Part shown: positions 1-7,574 of the stretch, piece by piece
How positions within the stretch are numbered: the first letter of the stretch is position 1
How the letters are laid out: each line of letters begins with the position of its first letter
From: Collinsella sp. AM17-1
GTDB taxonomy: Bacteria; Actinomycetota; Coriobacteriia; Coriobacteriales; Coriobacteriaceae
Direction: 5' to 3'
NCBI RefSeq assembly: GCF_003470665.1
Contig: NZ_QRJZ01000029.1
Span: 1-17,075, forward strand
DNA length: 17,075 nucleotides
Program-made: the position numbers and the translations under genes
The notes under the pieces: generated by a model
What the model saw: the letters and a program-made list of their open reading frames with translations, nothing else
The model's database searches: none
Told to the model about the DNA's origin: nothing

Positions 1-1
1 C

Positions 2-24
2 GGAAAGCACATTAAGTGCTTTCC
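2..24 (+). terminator. Perfect 9-bp hairpin, likely terminator of a gene left of the window
   Basis: GGAAAGCAC, a five-base loop ATTAA, and GTGCTTTCC form a perfect 9-bp stem followed by TTTG. The T tract is short, so termination strength is uncertain. No gene inside the window ends here, so it most likely serves a plus-strand gene just outside the left edge. Confidence 0.5.
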
Positions 25-109
25 TTTGCGTGCGGAACTCGCGACAAACTTAATCCGCGCCAGCCGGCCCCGGAGACCCTCCCTACCGTCACTATGTTCA
101 ACCAGTTTT

Positions 110-140
110 GCGGGCGTGCGCCGCTGCGCGGCTAGCCCGC
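110..140. other. Strong GC-rich stem-loop in an unexplained intergenic stretch
   Basis: GCGGGC (110-115) pairs with GCCCGC (135-140), and inside it GCCGC (120-124) pairs with GCGGC (128-132) around a TGC loop. No T tract follows on either strand, so it is not a simple intrinsic terminator. The surrounding 25-199 has no convincing reading frame and no tRNA, SRP, RNase P or tmRNA signature that I recognise. It could be part of a small structured RNA or only a GC-rich inverted repeat. Confidence 0.3.
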
Positions 141-199
141 GTGCTCCTCAGCGGAATTGATCTGATGGATCTTGTTGGGACTCTGCCTTTGGCTCAAAG

Positions 200-234
200 A
201 AAAACGGGAGATGCGATCTGCATCCCCCGTTTTT
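200..234 (-). terminator. Intrinsic terminator of the phosphodiesterase operon
   Basis: AAAAACGGG (200-208) pairs with CCCGTTTTT (226-234), and GATGC (210-214) pairs with GCATC (220-224) around a five-base loop, with one A/C mismatch. On the minus strand the stem ends in a T run. It begins 7 bases past the stop codon of the phosphodiesterase at 242. A/T runs on both sides mean it could also act on plus-strand transcripts. Confidence 0.8.
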
Positions 235-241
235 GTTGCGG

Positions 242-709
242 TTACTCCAAGTCAATAAATTTGGTGCTCAGGATCTTGCCGTCTTTTACGAGCATTCTGG
301 CCATGGTGGGGCCTCTGGTGCCTCTGGGGTAGCTAGCGCTGCCGGGATTGAGGACCAGGCAGCGGCCTACTTGCGCTTCTTTGGTTACGTGGGTGTGACC
401 GTTGATGGCTACGTCTACGGATCCCACAGGCAGGTCTTCGCGGTAGTGGGCTACGGCGAATTTGAGGCCTTCGTAGGTGAAGAGCGCAAGACGGTCTACA
501 TCCGGGCCGTAGTCGCGGTAGTAGTCGTTGTTTCCTAGGACCGCTCGCACGGGGGCGATGGTGCATAGATGCTCGTAATCCATCTCTGAGGTGAGGTCTC
601 CGGCATGGATGATCAGATCTGCGCCCTTGAGCTCGTCCAGAAGCGCGGGCGAAAGATAGCCGTGGGTGTCCGAGATGATGTCGATGCGCTTGGCGCGTGC
701 ACTGTTCAT
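242..709 (-). CDS. YfcE/MJ0936-type metallophosphoesterase (phosphodiesterase)
   Basis: This is a 155-residue calcineurin-like metallophosphoesterase of the small YfcE/YsnB type; full length for that family. The metal-binding blocks are all visible: D14-T-H16, G37-D38, G59-N-N-D62, H88 and G104-H-T-H107, followed by the family's NPGS motif (121-124). Relatives are cytosolic, metal-dependent (often Mn) phosphodiesterases that act on model substrates; the physiological substrate is usually unknown, and is unknown here. There is no signal peptide. An AAGGGA ribosome site lies just upstream of the ATG. It is the last gene of the glycosyltransferase-LytS-LytR series, 87 bases after the regulator. 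A stem-loop and a promoter-like element in that gap suggest partly independent expression. A link to two-component signalling is possible but unproven. Confidence 0.9.
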   Translation of the reverse strand: MNSARAKRIDIISDTHGYLSPALLDELKGADLIIHAGDLTSEMDYEHLCTIAPVRAVLGNNDYYRDYGPDVDRLALFTYEGLKFAVAHYREDLPVGSVDVAINGHTHVTKEAQVGRCLVLNPGSASYPRGTRGPTMARMLVKDGKILSTKFIDLE

Positions 710-738
710 GGGATCCCTTCTGCAAAACCGATTCGACG

Positions 739-767
739 TATATAAAACCCCACGGCTCCGCAGACAA
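739..767 (-). promoter_or_regulatory. Candidate promoter of the phosphodiesterase gene
   Basis: On the minus strand TTGTCT (767-762) is separated by exactly 17 bases from TATATA (744-739), 30 bases upstream of the phosphodiesterase start codon. Each hexamer matches the sigma-70 consensus at four of six positions. The spacing is ideal but the hexamers are imperfect. It lies partly inside the stem-loop at 754-790. Confidence 0.35.
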
Positions 768-790
768 TTGGCCTACAGGGCTGCGGGGCC
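754..790 (-). terminator. Stem-loop after the first LytTR regulator; possible weak terminator
   Basis: GGCTCCGCAG (754-763) pairs with CTGCGGGGCC (781-790) with one imperfect pair and a 17-base loop. It starts 6 bases after the regulator's stop. On the minus strand a TTTT run comes about six bases after the stem (GTGGGGTTTTATAT), which is late for a canonical terminator. It may attenuate read-through into the phosphodiesterase. Confidence 0.4.
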
Positions 791-796
791 AGTGCG

Positions 797-1513
797 CTAG
801 AGGCTCAGGGCCTTCTTGAGCGGCACAACGCGGCGGCGCGAGACCGGCACGCGTTCGTCGACGCCCGTAATGCCCAGTTGGATAGCGCCCGAGGGCACCG
901 TCTCGACATCCGTGACGCACGCCAAGTTGACGATATAGCGGCGATGAACGCGAAAGAAGCCAAAGTCGCAAAGCTTGGCCTCGAACTGCGCCAGCGAAGT
1001 CGTCGATAGAAAACGATCATCGATGGTATAGATACAGGAGTAATCGTCCTTGGCCATGATGAAGCGAATGTCATCCACGGGAATGAGGACCTTACGGCCG
1101 CCCTTTTCCACCGGAATGCGCTCGATGGTGGCTTTGCTGTCCGTGACGGGCTTAGCGTGCTGCATGACCTTCTCGATCGCGCGATCCAGGCGCGCCTCCT
1201 CAACCGGCTTCATGAGGTAATCGACGGCATCTACGTCGAACGCCTCGACGGCATGATCGCTATACGCGGTCACAAACACAATCGCCGGCGGATTCTTAAG
1301 CTTATGCAGTGCCTCGGCAAGCTGCAAACCAGAAGCGCCGGGCATCGAGATATCGAGAAATACGACATCGACGCGGCTTTCCATCAACATCTCAATGGCG
1401 GAGCGGACGCTCGACGCCTCCGTGATCGTGCCGATCTTGCCCGTTTGCTCGAGCAGGAAGCGAAGCTCCGAGCGAGCCGGCGCCTCATCATCCACAATCA
1501 TCGCACGCAGCAT
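797..1513 (-). CDS. LytTR-family response regulator (first pair)
   Basis: This 238-residue regulator has an N-terminal receiver domain (about 1-120) and a C-terminal LytTR DNA-binding domain (about 137-235). The receiver shows the acidic pair D8-D9, phospho-acceptor D54 in FLDISMPG, T82 and K102 (LMKP), so it should be phosphorylated normally. The LytTR part has the usual FFRVHRRYIVNL and PVSRRR blocks. I chose ATG 1513 (MLRAMIVDDE), where receiver homology begins and AAAGG lies 10 bases upstream; an in-frame TTG at 1534 is possible but adds residues outside the domain. It lies 72 bases after its kinase in the same operon. LytTR regulators bind paired direct repeats near sigma-70 promoters and typically control surface, biofilm or virulence functions; targets here are unknown. 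Confidence 0.93.
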   Translation of the reverse strand: MLRAMIVDDEAPARSELRFLLEQTGKIGTITEASSVRSAIEMLMESRVDVVFLDISMPGASGLQLAEALHKLKNPPAIVFVTAYSDHAVEAFDVDAVDYLMKPVEEARLDRAIEKVMQHAKPVTDSKATIERIPVEKGGRKVLIPVDDIRFIMAKDDYSCIYTIDDRFLSTTSLAQFEAKLCDFGFFRVHRRYIVNLACVTDVETVPSGAIQLGITGVDERVPVSRRRVVPLKKALSL

Positions 1514-1585
1514 AGGGATAAAACCTTTCGTCAACTAACTACGCCGGGCATCCGTCGCATGACGTTGAGCCCGTAGCCTTTTATT

Positions 1586-2929
1586 TTACTCTTGAATGTC
1601 AAAGATGCTCTCTGACAAATCAAGATGAAGAAGCACTTTGGTGCCCTTGCCCGGCGCCGATTCGACACGCGTATAGGAGTGCGGCCCAAAAAAGCGATGG
1701 ATGCGCTCCGAAATATTGTGCATGGCCACACCGGCGCCGCCACCCTGGGGAGAGCTGGCGTCGGGACGGGCAGAGCGCTCGTCAAACAGTCTGGCGGCGG
1801 TACCCTCATCCATGCCCACGCCATTATCGGCCACGGCAATCAAGATTGCATCCTCGCCGTCTTGGTGAACGGTCACGTCGATCCTCAGGGCGTCGTCATC
1901 GCCCATACCATGACGCACAGCGTTCTCGACAATCGGCTGGATCACGAACGCCGGCACCAGCGTATCTTCCACGTCCTCGGACACATCGAACGTCGCAAGC
2001 ACGCGGTCCTCGCCAAAGCGGGCCTTCTCAAAGGTAAGGTAGCGCTTGGTCTGTGCGACCTCGCGCGAGACCGGAATAAGCGATCCCGAGTTGTCGAGCG
2101 TGGCGCGATAGAACGATGAGAACTCACGAAGCAGTTCGCGGGCCCTCAGCGGGTCGGTGCGCGTAAACGATGCAATGGTGTTCAGCGTGTTGAACAGGAA
2201 GTGCGGGTTAATCTGCGCCTGCAGCGCACGCACCTCGGCGCGCGCTGTGAGTTCCTTTTGCACCTCGAGCTCGTGGATGGCGAGCTGCGTGGACAAAATC
2301 TCGGCAAAGCCCGAGGCAAGCGCGTACTGGGTACGGTCGACGGCGCGCGGGGTCTTGTAGTAGAACTTGAGCGTGCCGACGGTACGATCGCCCACCTTGA
2401 TGGGGGCGATAATGCCGGCGGGGACTTGGTTGTGCGAGCCGTCCGAGCCCACGACATCCACCATACGGTTGAACGACTGCACGATGCCATGTTCGATAAC
2501 GTAGCGTGTGGCAAGCGTGTGGATGGGAGAATCTGGCAGTAGTTTTTCCTCAAACTCGCCCGCGCAGGCAAGCACGTTGTCCTCATCGGTGATGGCCACC
2601 GTCATGGCGCGCGTCTCGGGCAAAATGCGCTGGCACACCAAACGCGCCGACTCCTGCGTCAGACCGCCCTTAATGTCCTCGAGCATGGCCGAGGCCACCG
2701 AGAGCGTCTCCTCGGTGTACTGGGAGCGCACCGAATCGGGATTGAGCGTCAAAAAGATAAAGATGCACAGAAAGATGCACAGCAGTGCGCAGGCGACCAC
2801 GGTCGCGATCGGCTCGATTCCAGTCGCCAGGGCAAAAATAAAGTACACCAGCACGCAAATGGCGCAGGCAACGGCAATGATGCGAAAGATTGATATTGAA
2901 CTATCGCGCTGGGCGCGGCGGTCGATCAT
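1586..2929 (-). CDS. LytS-type sensor histidine kinase (first pair)
   Basis: A 447-residue membrane kinase. Two hydrophobic segments (about 16-36 and 41-62) form a hairpin anchor with almost no extracellular loop. A GAF-like region follows (about 75-220), then the LytS-type phospho-acceptor block with H243 (QINPHFLFNTLNTI) and a GHKL ATPase domain with N336 (IVENAVRHG), DNGVGM (368-373) and a glycine-rich lid (GGGAG, 397-401). All catalytic motifs are intact. It lacks the multi-span 5TM region of classical LytS, so the signal is probably sensed in the cytosolic GAF-like domain or the membrane. The start codon overlaps the glycosyltransferase stop as ATGA, with a GGAGG site seven bases upstream, implying translational coupling. 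Its partner is the LytTR regulator downstream. Confidence 0.93.
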   Translation of the reverse strand: MIDRRAQRDSSISIFRIIAVACAICVLVYFIFALATGIEPIATVVACALLCIFLCIFIFLTLNPDSVRSQYTEETLSVASAMLEDIKGGLTQESARLVCQRILPETRAMTVAITDEDNVLACAGEFEEKLLPDSPIHTLATRYVIEHGIVQSFNRMVDVVGSDGSHNQVPAGIIAPIKVGDRTVGTLKFYYKTPRAVDRTQYALASGFAEILSTQLAIHELEVQKELTARAEVRALQAQINPHFLFNTLNTIASFTRTDPLRARELLREFSSFYRATLDNSGSLIPVSREVAQTKRYLTFEKARFGEDRVLATFDVSEDVEDTLVPAFVIQPIVENAVRHGMGDDDALRIDVTVHQDGEDAILIAVADNGVGMDEGTAARLFDERSARPDASSPQGGGAGVAMHNISERIHRFFGPHSYTRVESAPGKGTKVLLHLDLSESIFDIQE

Positions 2930-4113
2930 TCGGCCCCCTCCAGGATACTGATCAGTTGTGCGTCACGCCAAAGCCCGTCCATGATCTTGGGCCAAAAACT
3001 CTGGAAACGCAGGTAGCTTGCAGCGTTTTGGCGCGCATAGGCTTTTGCCTCGTCGATACCATGGCGCCAGATGCGCAGGTAGCCCTCATGCTCGCGGGTA
3101 AACACGCTGCGGACCATAGCGGTCTTGCGCACGCGGTCGTCGAGCTCGCGCGAAATCCACGGGCCCGGGTAGGGCATGAGCGATGCTGCCGTAACGGGAA
3201 TGAGCTCCTTTTGATGCGCGGCGAATGTCAACTTGGCCCGTTCGTAGTACCAACGGTATACATCCTGCATAAAGCGCGGTGAGCGCTTTTCGGACTCCGG
3301 AGGCAGATGGCGCACGGTCCACTCGTTATCGAACCACACGTCGTAGCCAAACATGCGCATGTTAAAGAGGTAATCCAAGTCCTCGCCGCGGGTGATAAAC
3401 GGGTCGAATGCCACACGCGTAAAGGCGCGGGCGTGCAGGGCCATCAGGCCGCCGCACACGTAGTTGGAGCGCGAGATGCGGGTGCCCGAGAGCGCCTTTT
3501 TCATCCAACGGTTGAACTCGATGCGCTTGGTCCACCAACGATGGCAGATGCCCACCTTGTCCGTGGGCGCCAGCGGGGATCCGTCGCGATCGTAAAAGTA
3601 ACCGCTCTTGACCAAGATCGGCAAGCCCTGACGCGTCTGCTGCCCCAACGCATAGGTCGCGCGCTTCATAAAGTCGGCGTCGATGACAGCCTCATCGTCA
3701 TCCAAAAAGATAACCGCGTCATGCCCCAGCACCGCAGCGCAGGCCAGCCCCATGTTGCGGATGGCACCGTAACCTCGCAGGCTCACGCACTCGCCCGAAC
3801 CCTTGGGCGCGATCTGAGCAACCCGGTCTGCGATGCGCGAGGCCTGGGTGTTGGTGACAACGGTGACCTTGAGCGTGGGATGCGCGTCGACAATCTCGTG
3901 CACGCGCAGCGACACATCGGCTGTGGCAGAAACGGGACAGACCACCAAAAGGATGATGCGCGGGATGTCGCGCACCTGCTCAAGCGAGGCCAGGCAGCGG
4001 TCGAGTTCGGGATTGTCGGCGTTGAGTCGTGTCGAATGGTCATAGGTGCCAGGGGCGTTTGCGCGAGCGTCATCGCCCGCCCAATACGTTGGAATCACGA
4101 CCGTGGCGTTCAT
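2926..4113 (-). CDS. GT-A (family 2-like) glycosyltransferase
   Basis: A 395-residue protein whose first residues (ATVVIPTYW) and D138-D-D140 motif (VIFLDDDEAV) mark a GT-A nucleotide-sugar-dependent glycosyltransferase. A second acidic block, R242-G-E-D-L-D-Y248, matches the (E/D)D catalytic-base region of family 2 and related enzymes. A CGG(L) segment at 220-223 precedes it, as in related transferases. No transmembrane helix or signal peptide is evident, so it probably works at the inner face of the membrane on an unknown acceptor such as exopolysaccharide, glycolipid or teichoic-acid-like polymer. It is the first gene of the operon that continues with LytS and LytR, suggesting co-production of the enzyme and its sensor. 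The Shine-Dalgarno is GGGAGGG. The start lies only about 18 bases past the T tract of the preceding gene's terminator. Confidence 0.85.
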   Translation of the reverse strand: MNATVVIPTYWAGDDARANAPGTYDHSTRLNADNPELDRCLASLEQVRDIPRIILLVVCPVSATADVSLRVHEIVDAHPTLKVTVVTNTQASRIADRVAQIAPKGSGECVSLRGYGAIRNMGLACAAVLGHDAVIFLDDDEAVIDADFMKRATYALGQQTRQGLPILVKSGYFYDRDGSPLAPTDKVGICHRWWTKRIEFNRWMKKALSGTRISRSNYVCGGLMALHARAFTRVAFDPFITRGEDLDYLFNMRMFGYDVWFDNEWTVRHLPPESEKRSPRFMQDVYRWYYERAKLTFAAHQKELIPVTAASLMPYPGPWISRELDDRVRKTAMVRSVFTREHEGYLRIWRHGIDEAKAYARQNAASYLRFQSFWPKIMDGLWRDAQLISILEGAE

Positions 4114-4130
4114 GCCTTACCCTCCCTGCA

Positions 4131-4169
4131 ACACAAAAACGGGACGCCGCCAAACACAGGCGACGCCCC
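4131..4169 (-). terminator. Terminator of the MFS gene, within the glycosyltransferase leader
   Basis: On the minus strand GGGGCGTCGCC (4169-4159) pairs with GGCGGCGTCCC (4151-4141) around a seven-base loop, including two G-U pairs. A TTTTT run at 4139-4135 follows. The G-U pairs work only in the minus-strand RNA, which fixes its orientation. It lies between the MFS stop and the glycosyltransferase start, close enough to the latter to act as a leader attenuator. Confidence 0.75.
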
Positions 4170-4186
4170 GCGACCTAGCTGACTCC

Positions 4187-4192
4187 ATCATA
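4187..4192 (-). promoter_or_regulatory. Candidate -10 box for the glycosyltransferase-LytSR operon
   Basis: TATGAT on the minus strand (4192-4187) matches the -10 consensus at five of six positions. No good -35 hexamer stands 16-18 bases upstream. If used, transcription would start near 4180 and enter the terminator hairpin almost at once, making that hairpin part of the leader. Confidence 0.25.
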
Positions 4193-4284
4193 CCCACTTG
4201 GGCTAATCATTGTTCGAAAGTCAGAATGTTTATTGCGGATAACCCCAAAAGAGTACCGTGGACAGGCACAATAGCCGCTCACTC

Positions 4285-5544
4285 CTATGCGGCATGCTCT
4301 GCCGCCCGAGTCATGCGGGACAGGCGGACCAGCAGCATAAAGCCAACGACCAGCAGCACACCAATGGATAGGACGCCCAGCGACGGGTTGCCGGTCAGCG
4401 AGGTGACGATCGACACCAGGAAGGTGCCCATAACGCTTGCATAGCGGCCAAAGATGTCAAAGAAGCCGTAGTACTCGTTGGACTTTTCCTTGGGAATAAT
4501 GCGGCCAAAGTAGCTGCGGCTGAGCGCCTGCACGCCGCCCTGGAACAGGCCGACCATAATGGCAAGCACCCAAAACTCAAAGGCGGTCTTTAGGAAGAAC
4601 GCGGCGAACAGCACAATGCCCATATAGGCGGCGACTGCCACCAATATCATGTTGAGCGTGCCCACGCGGCCGGCGAGCTTGCCGTAGATGATGGCGGACG
4701 GAAAGGCCACGAACTGCGTGACGAGCAGCGCCAGGACCAACTGGGTCGAATCGATGCCCAAGGCCGATCCGTAGCTGGTTGCCATGGAAATGACCGTGTG
4801 CACACCGTCGATGTAGAAGAAGAACGCGATCATGTAGACCAGCACGGTCTTGTTGTGGGCGATCTCGCGCATGGTGTGTCCGACCTCGGAGAACACACCG
4901 CCCACGATGTGGCCGATGGTGTCCTCGGGACCGCGCTCGCGACCGTACTTTTGCTTATAGGTGCGAATGAGCGGCAGGGTAAAGATGAGCCACCAGGCAC
5001 CAGTGATGATAAACGACAGACGCGTTGCCAGCATGGTGGGGACGCCAAGAGCGGGGCCACCCATGATAAGCGCCAAGCAGATGATGAACGGCACGGTGGA
5101 ACCGATGTAGCCCCAGGCATAACCCGAGCTGGACACGGCGTCCATGCGCTCGTCGGTGGTAATGTCGGGCAGCATAGCGTCGTAGAACGTCATAGAAGAG
5201 TTAAGGCCGATGGTGCACAGCACGTACACGGCCAAAAATGCCATGGCGGACATTGGGATAGCCTGCGCCAGGCAAAGAACCAGGCCCGTGAGGAAGAAGC
5301 CCAAGAAGAACTTGATCTTGTTGCCGGCGTAATCGGCAAGCGCGCCCAGAATGGGCATGAGCATGGCAATGACCAGCGAGGCAATCGTCTGAGCGTTGCC
5401 CCAAGCGACCACCAGGTCTGCCGAGGAAGCACCGGTATTGATGGCGTTAAAGTAGATGGGCACCACCGAGGTATTGAGCAGCACGAGGGCTGAGTTTCCC
5501 ACATCGTACATGACCCAGTTACGCTCGAGCTTGGTGTATTTCAT
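4285..5544 (-). CDS. UMF1/Atg22-like MFS transporter
   Basis: A 419-residue polytopic membrane protein with about twelve hydrophobic helices. The N-terminal NWVMYDVGNSA motif and the later GGVQALSRSYFGRIIP block are typical of the UMF1/Atg22-like branch of the major facilitator superfamily. Fungal Atg22 exports amino acids from the vacuole; bacterial members are mostly uncharacterised, and neither substrate nor direction can be read from the sequence. A charged loop (about 195-230: KQKYGRERGPEDT) separates the two six-helix halves. An AAGGGG site lies eight bases before the ATG. It is 220 bases after the phospholipase-like gene with a palindrome between them, and ends in a terminator, so it may be a single-gene unit. 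Confidence 0.88.
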   Translation of the reverse strand: MKYTKLERNWVMYDVGNSALVLLNTSVVPIYFNAINTGASSADLVVAWGNAQTIASLVIAMLMPILGALADYAGNKIKFFLGFFLTGLVLCLAQAIPMSAMAFLAVYVLCTIGLNSSMTFYDAMLPDITTDERMDAVSSSGYAWGYIGSTVPFIICLALIMGGPALGVPTMLATRLSFIITGAWWLIFTLPLIRTYKQKYGRERGPEDTIGHIVGGVFSEVGHTMREIAHNKTVLVYMIAFFFYIDGVHTVISMATSYGSALGIDSTQLVLALLVTQFVAFPSAIIYGKLAGRVGTLNMILVAVAAYMGIVLFAAFFLKTAFEFWVLAIMVGLFQGGVQALSRSYFGRIIPKEKSNEYYGFFDIFGRYASVMGTFLVSIVTSLTGNPSLGVLSIGVLLVVGFMLLVRLSRMTRAAEHAA

Positions 5545-5682
5545 GGACAGGGCCCCTTCGTATTCGCCCGATATGCAGTTAGTTCATCGTACCCCAATTG
5601 CATAGAGGCACCGGTAAGGATTCGGCAAAGGGACAGGAGCGGTCATACGGACACGCAGGGCGAAACGCCATCCCATCAACGC

Positions 5683-5749
5683 AGTTGCGGTGAAATAGTT
5701 CCCGCTTAGCCCTCCGGGGGCCTCATTCAGGAACTATTCCACCGCAACT
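5683..5749. repeat. 20-bp inverted repeat, REP/MITE-like intergenic palindrome
   Basis: AGTTGCGGTGAAATAGTTCC (5683-5702) is matched by its inverted copy at 5730-5749 with a single mismatch. The 27-base centre holds a smaller GCCC/GGGC pair. It starts 16 bases after the phospholipase-like gene's stop. Neither strand has a T run after the stem, so it resembles a mobile-type or mRNA-stabilising palindrome more than a terminator. Confidence 0.7.
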
Positions 5750-5764
5750 TATTGAAACGGTTTG

Positions 5765-6709
5765 TTATTCCTCGCGGTCGAACTCCTCGTTGGGGTCGAG
5801 CACGCGGCCGCTGTAGTTGATATGCCCGGTCACGGCCTCCATGTCGCCAGTCTCGATAAAGCGGGCAACGGTGAGCTCGTAATCGACCAGCGCGCGCTCA
5901 AAGACCTCGGGGAAGCTCTCGGTCGAAACCTCGTCGGTAAAGGGATTCTTCCATGTCAGATGGCCCAGGTTACCGGTGCGCTCGGGCAGCTCCGTCGTCA
6001 CGCGATGGGCAAGGCCGTCGAGCAGCGAGTAGTCGTGCACCAAGCCCTCAACCAGCGAGATCGCGCGCGTCTTTGCGGAGCCGGCCGGCTCAATCGCGCG
6101 GTAAAGTCGCTGCATATTGGCAACGGCAGCACCGTACTCCCCCGCCGGAATGTCAATGCCGTACACGCGTCCGGCAACATAGCTCATCAGCACGCCGGCC
6201 ACGCGATTGATGCGATCGGTGGTGACGATCTCGCCCGCCGGCGGGTAATCGTCAACCGTAGCGCCATCGCGTTTAAGCTGCAGCATCAGTACATCCAGGT
6301 CGCTCTCGATCACGGCATGGACCTGACTGCTCGAATCCTCAAGCTCTGAATCGGACTCCACGATGCCAAACTGCTGCTCATAGACAAAGGGGTGGGCGTT
6401 GCGGTCGAGCACGTAATGAGACAGCAGACCCAGCGCAAAGGCGCGACCCAAGCTGGCGTCGCGCGGCAGCAGATGCGACACGCCGTCGCGCAGGCACGCG
6501 AACTGGCGAGACATGCGCGAGCGATGCATGACCTGCGCCAGCAGCGTACAGTCGGAAACACGCGGTGTCAGAATGTGAAAGAAAAACGGGTCGGGACCTT
6601 GGTTGCCCAAGATAAAGGCAATGCGCTCTTCATCGGACGTGATGACGCCCTGCGGAAGACGGTCGATGCTTTCCTCGCCAAACAGATGATGGGTGATAAG
6701 CGCGGGCAT
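5765..6709 (-). CDS. Zinc-dependent phospholipase C-like protein
   Basis: A 314-residue protein of the zinc-dependent phospholipase C/P1-nuclease-like group (Pfam Zn_dep_PLPC type). Signs are MPALITHH at the N-terminus (H7/H8), GNQGPDPFFF with D40, LLSHYVLDRNAHPF with H98, D102 and H106, and H131/E135 in VHAVIESD. Together these look like the expected zinc ligands. There is no signal peptide, unlike secreted clostridial phospholipases, so a cytosolic hydrolase is likely; many such bacterial proteins are annotated by family only and lipid activity is unproven. I chose ATG 6709 because the family begins MPALxTHH and AAAGGA lies five bases before it; an in-frame ATG 30 bases upstream lacks such support. 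It follows the second LytTR regulator by 92 bases, with a promoter-like element between. Confidence 0.82.
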   Translation of the reverse strand: MPALITHHLFGEESIDRLPQGVITSDEERIAFILGNQGPDPFFFHILTPRVSDCTLLAQVMHRSRMSRQFACLRDGVSHLLPRDASLGRAFALGLLSHYVLDRNAHPFVYEQQFGIVESDSELEDSSSQVHAVIESDLDVLMLQLKRDGATVDDYPPAGEIVTTDRINRVAGVLMSYVAGRVYGIDIPAGEYGAAVANMQRLYRAIEPAGSAKTRAISLVEGLVHDYSLLDGLAHRVTTELPERTGNLGHLTWKNPFTDEVSTESFPEVFERALVDYELTVARFIETGDMEAVTGHINYSGRVLDPNEEFDREE

Positions 6710-6741
6710 AATAATCCTTTCGATTTCATTCGATTCCACCC

Positions 6742-6768
6742 ATTATGCCCACCGCGCGCCCATGCCAA
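6742..6768 (-). promoter_or_regulatory. Candidate promoter of the phospholipase-like gene
   Basis: On the minus strand TTGGCA (6768-6763) and CATAAT (6747-6742) each match consensus at five of six positions. Their spacing is 15 bases, shorter than the ideal 17. The -10 box lies 32 bases upstream of the chosen start codon. Confidence 0.35.
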
Positions 6769-6801
6769 ACCTGCGATGGTAAACGACGACACGCAAGCCT
6801 C

Positions 6802-7536
6802 TTACGCAAGCCCCAGGTGCGACTTGACCTCGGCGGCACGACGACGGGACACCGGCACCGTCGAGCTCACGCGGTCGAGCCTGAGCTCCATCAACCCCGT
6901 GGAGCCAATCTCAACATTGTGCACGTCTTCCAAATTGACCAGATAGCTGCGATGAACGCGAATAAAGCCCTCGGAGCTCAAGCGACGCTCGAGCGAAGAG
7001 ATCGACTCATTGATCAGGTACGTTCCCTCGGCGCAGATGGCGTTGCAAAAATCGGCGCGCGCCTCAAAGTAGCAGACGTCTGCGGCGGGAATGAACACCT
7101 TTTTGCCCCCGCGGTCCACCGTCAGGCGAAGGGGCTGGCGCGGGGTATGGACAGCGCGGCGAACACCCAGGGCGGTTTCGATCTTGTCGAGCGCCTTCGA
7201 CAGGCGCGCGTCCTCGACCGGCTTGACGACATAGTCGACAGCATCGAGGTTATACGCGTCGGCCGCGAACTCTGCAAACGCCGTCACAAACACCACCACC
7301 GGCGGCGTCTTTAGGTTTTGCAGGGTCTCGGCTAGCTCAATTCCCGAGCGGCCGGGCATCGTGATATCCAAAAACAGCACGTCGGGCTTGTTCGACAGAA
7401 TCGACTCCACGGCCTCGGTGACATTGCCCGCCTCGGCAATCTGGCCCACACGTGCATCCTTTTCCAGCAGATAACGTAGCTCAGCCCTAATAGGAGGCTC
7501 GTCATCAACCACCAAGATGTTCCATCCCTCGGACAT
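6802..7536 (-). CDS. LytTR-family response regulator (second pair)
   Basis: A 244-residue regulator with receiver domain (about 5-120) and LytTR domain (about 137-242). Receiver residues are complete: D11-D12, phospho-acceptor D57 (LFLDITMPG), T85 and K105. The LytTR half carries GFIRVHRSYLVNL and PVSRRR, closely matching the regulator at 797-1513; the two are clearly paralogues. The ATG has an AGGGG site eight bases upstream. It lies 38 bases after its kinase, in one transcription unit. DNA targets are unknown; the phospholipase-like gene just downstream and the kinase's own promoter are natural candidates. The paralogues' similar DNA-binding halves raise the chance of overlapping targets. 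Confidence 0.94.
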   Translation of the reverse strand: MSEGWNILVVDDEPPIRAELRYLLEKDARVGQIAEAGNVTEAVESILSNKPDVLFLDITMPGRSGIELAETLQNLKTPPVVVFVTAFAEFAADAYNLDAVDYVVKPVEDARLSKALDKIETALGVRRAVHTPRQPLRLTVDRGGKKVFIPAADVCYFEARADFCNAICAEGTYLINESISSLERRLSSEGFIRVHRSYLVNLEDVHNVEIGSTGLMELRLDRVSSTVPVSRRRAAEVKSHLGLA

Positions 7537-7574
7537 ATGCGCTTCCCCTCTTTTTCTCTCAATCCAACCGCGTG

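Noticed and set aside
25..199. tRNA or other standard small RNA on either strand
   Set aside because: No cloverleaf with GTTCRA-type T-loop and no SRP, RNase P or tmRNA signature was found.
1513..1534. Longer start (TTG 1534) for the first LytTR regulator
   Set aside because: It adds seven residues before the receiver domain and would place AAAGG inside the coding region; ATG 1513 fits better.
3307..4182. 291-codon plus-strand frame opposite the glycosyltransferase
   Set aside because: Antisense shadow with no recognisable domain; the minus-strand gene has GT-A motifs.
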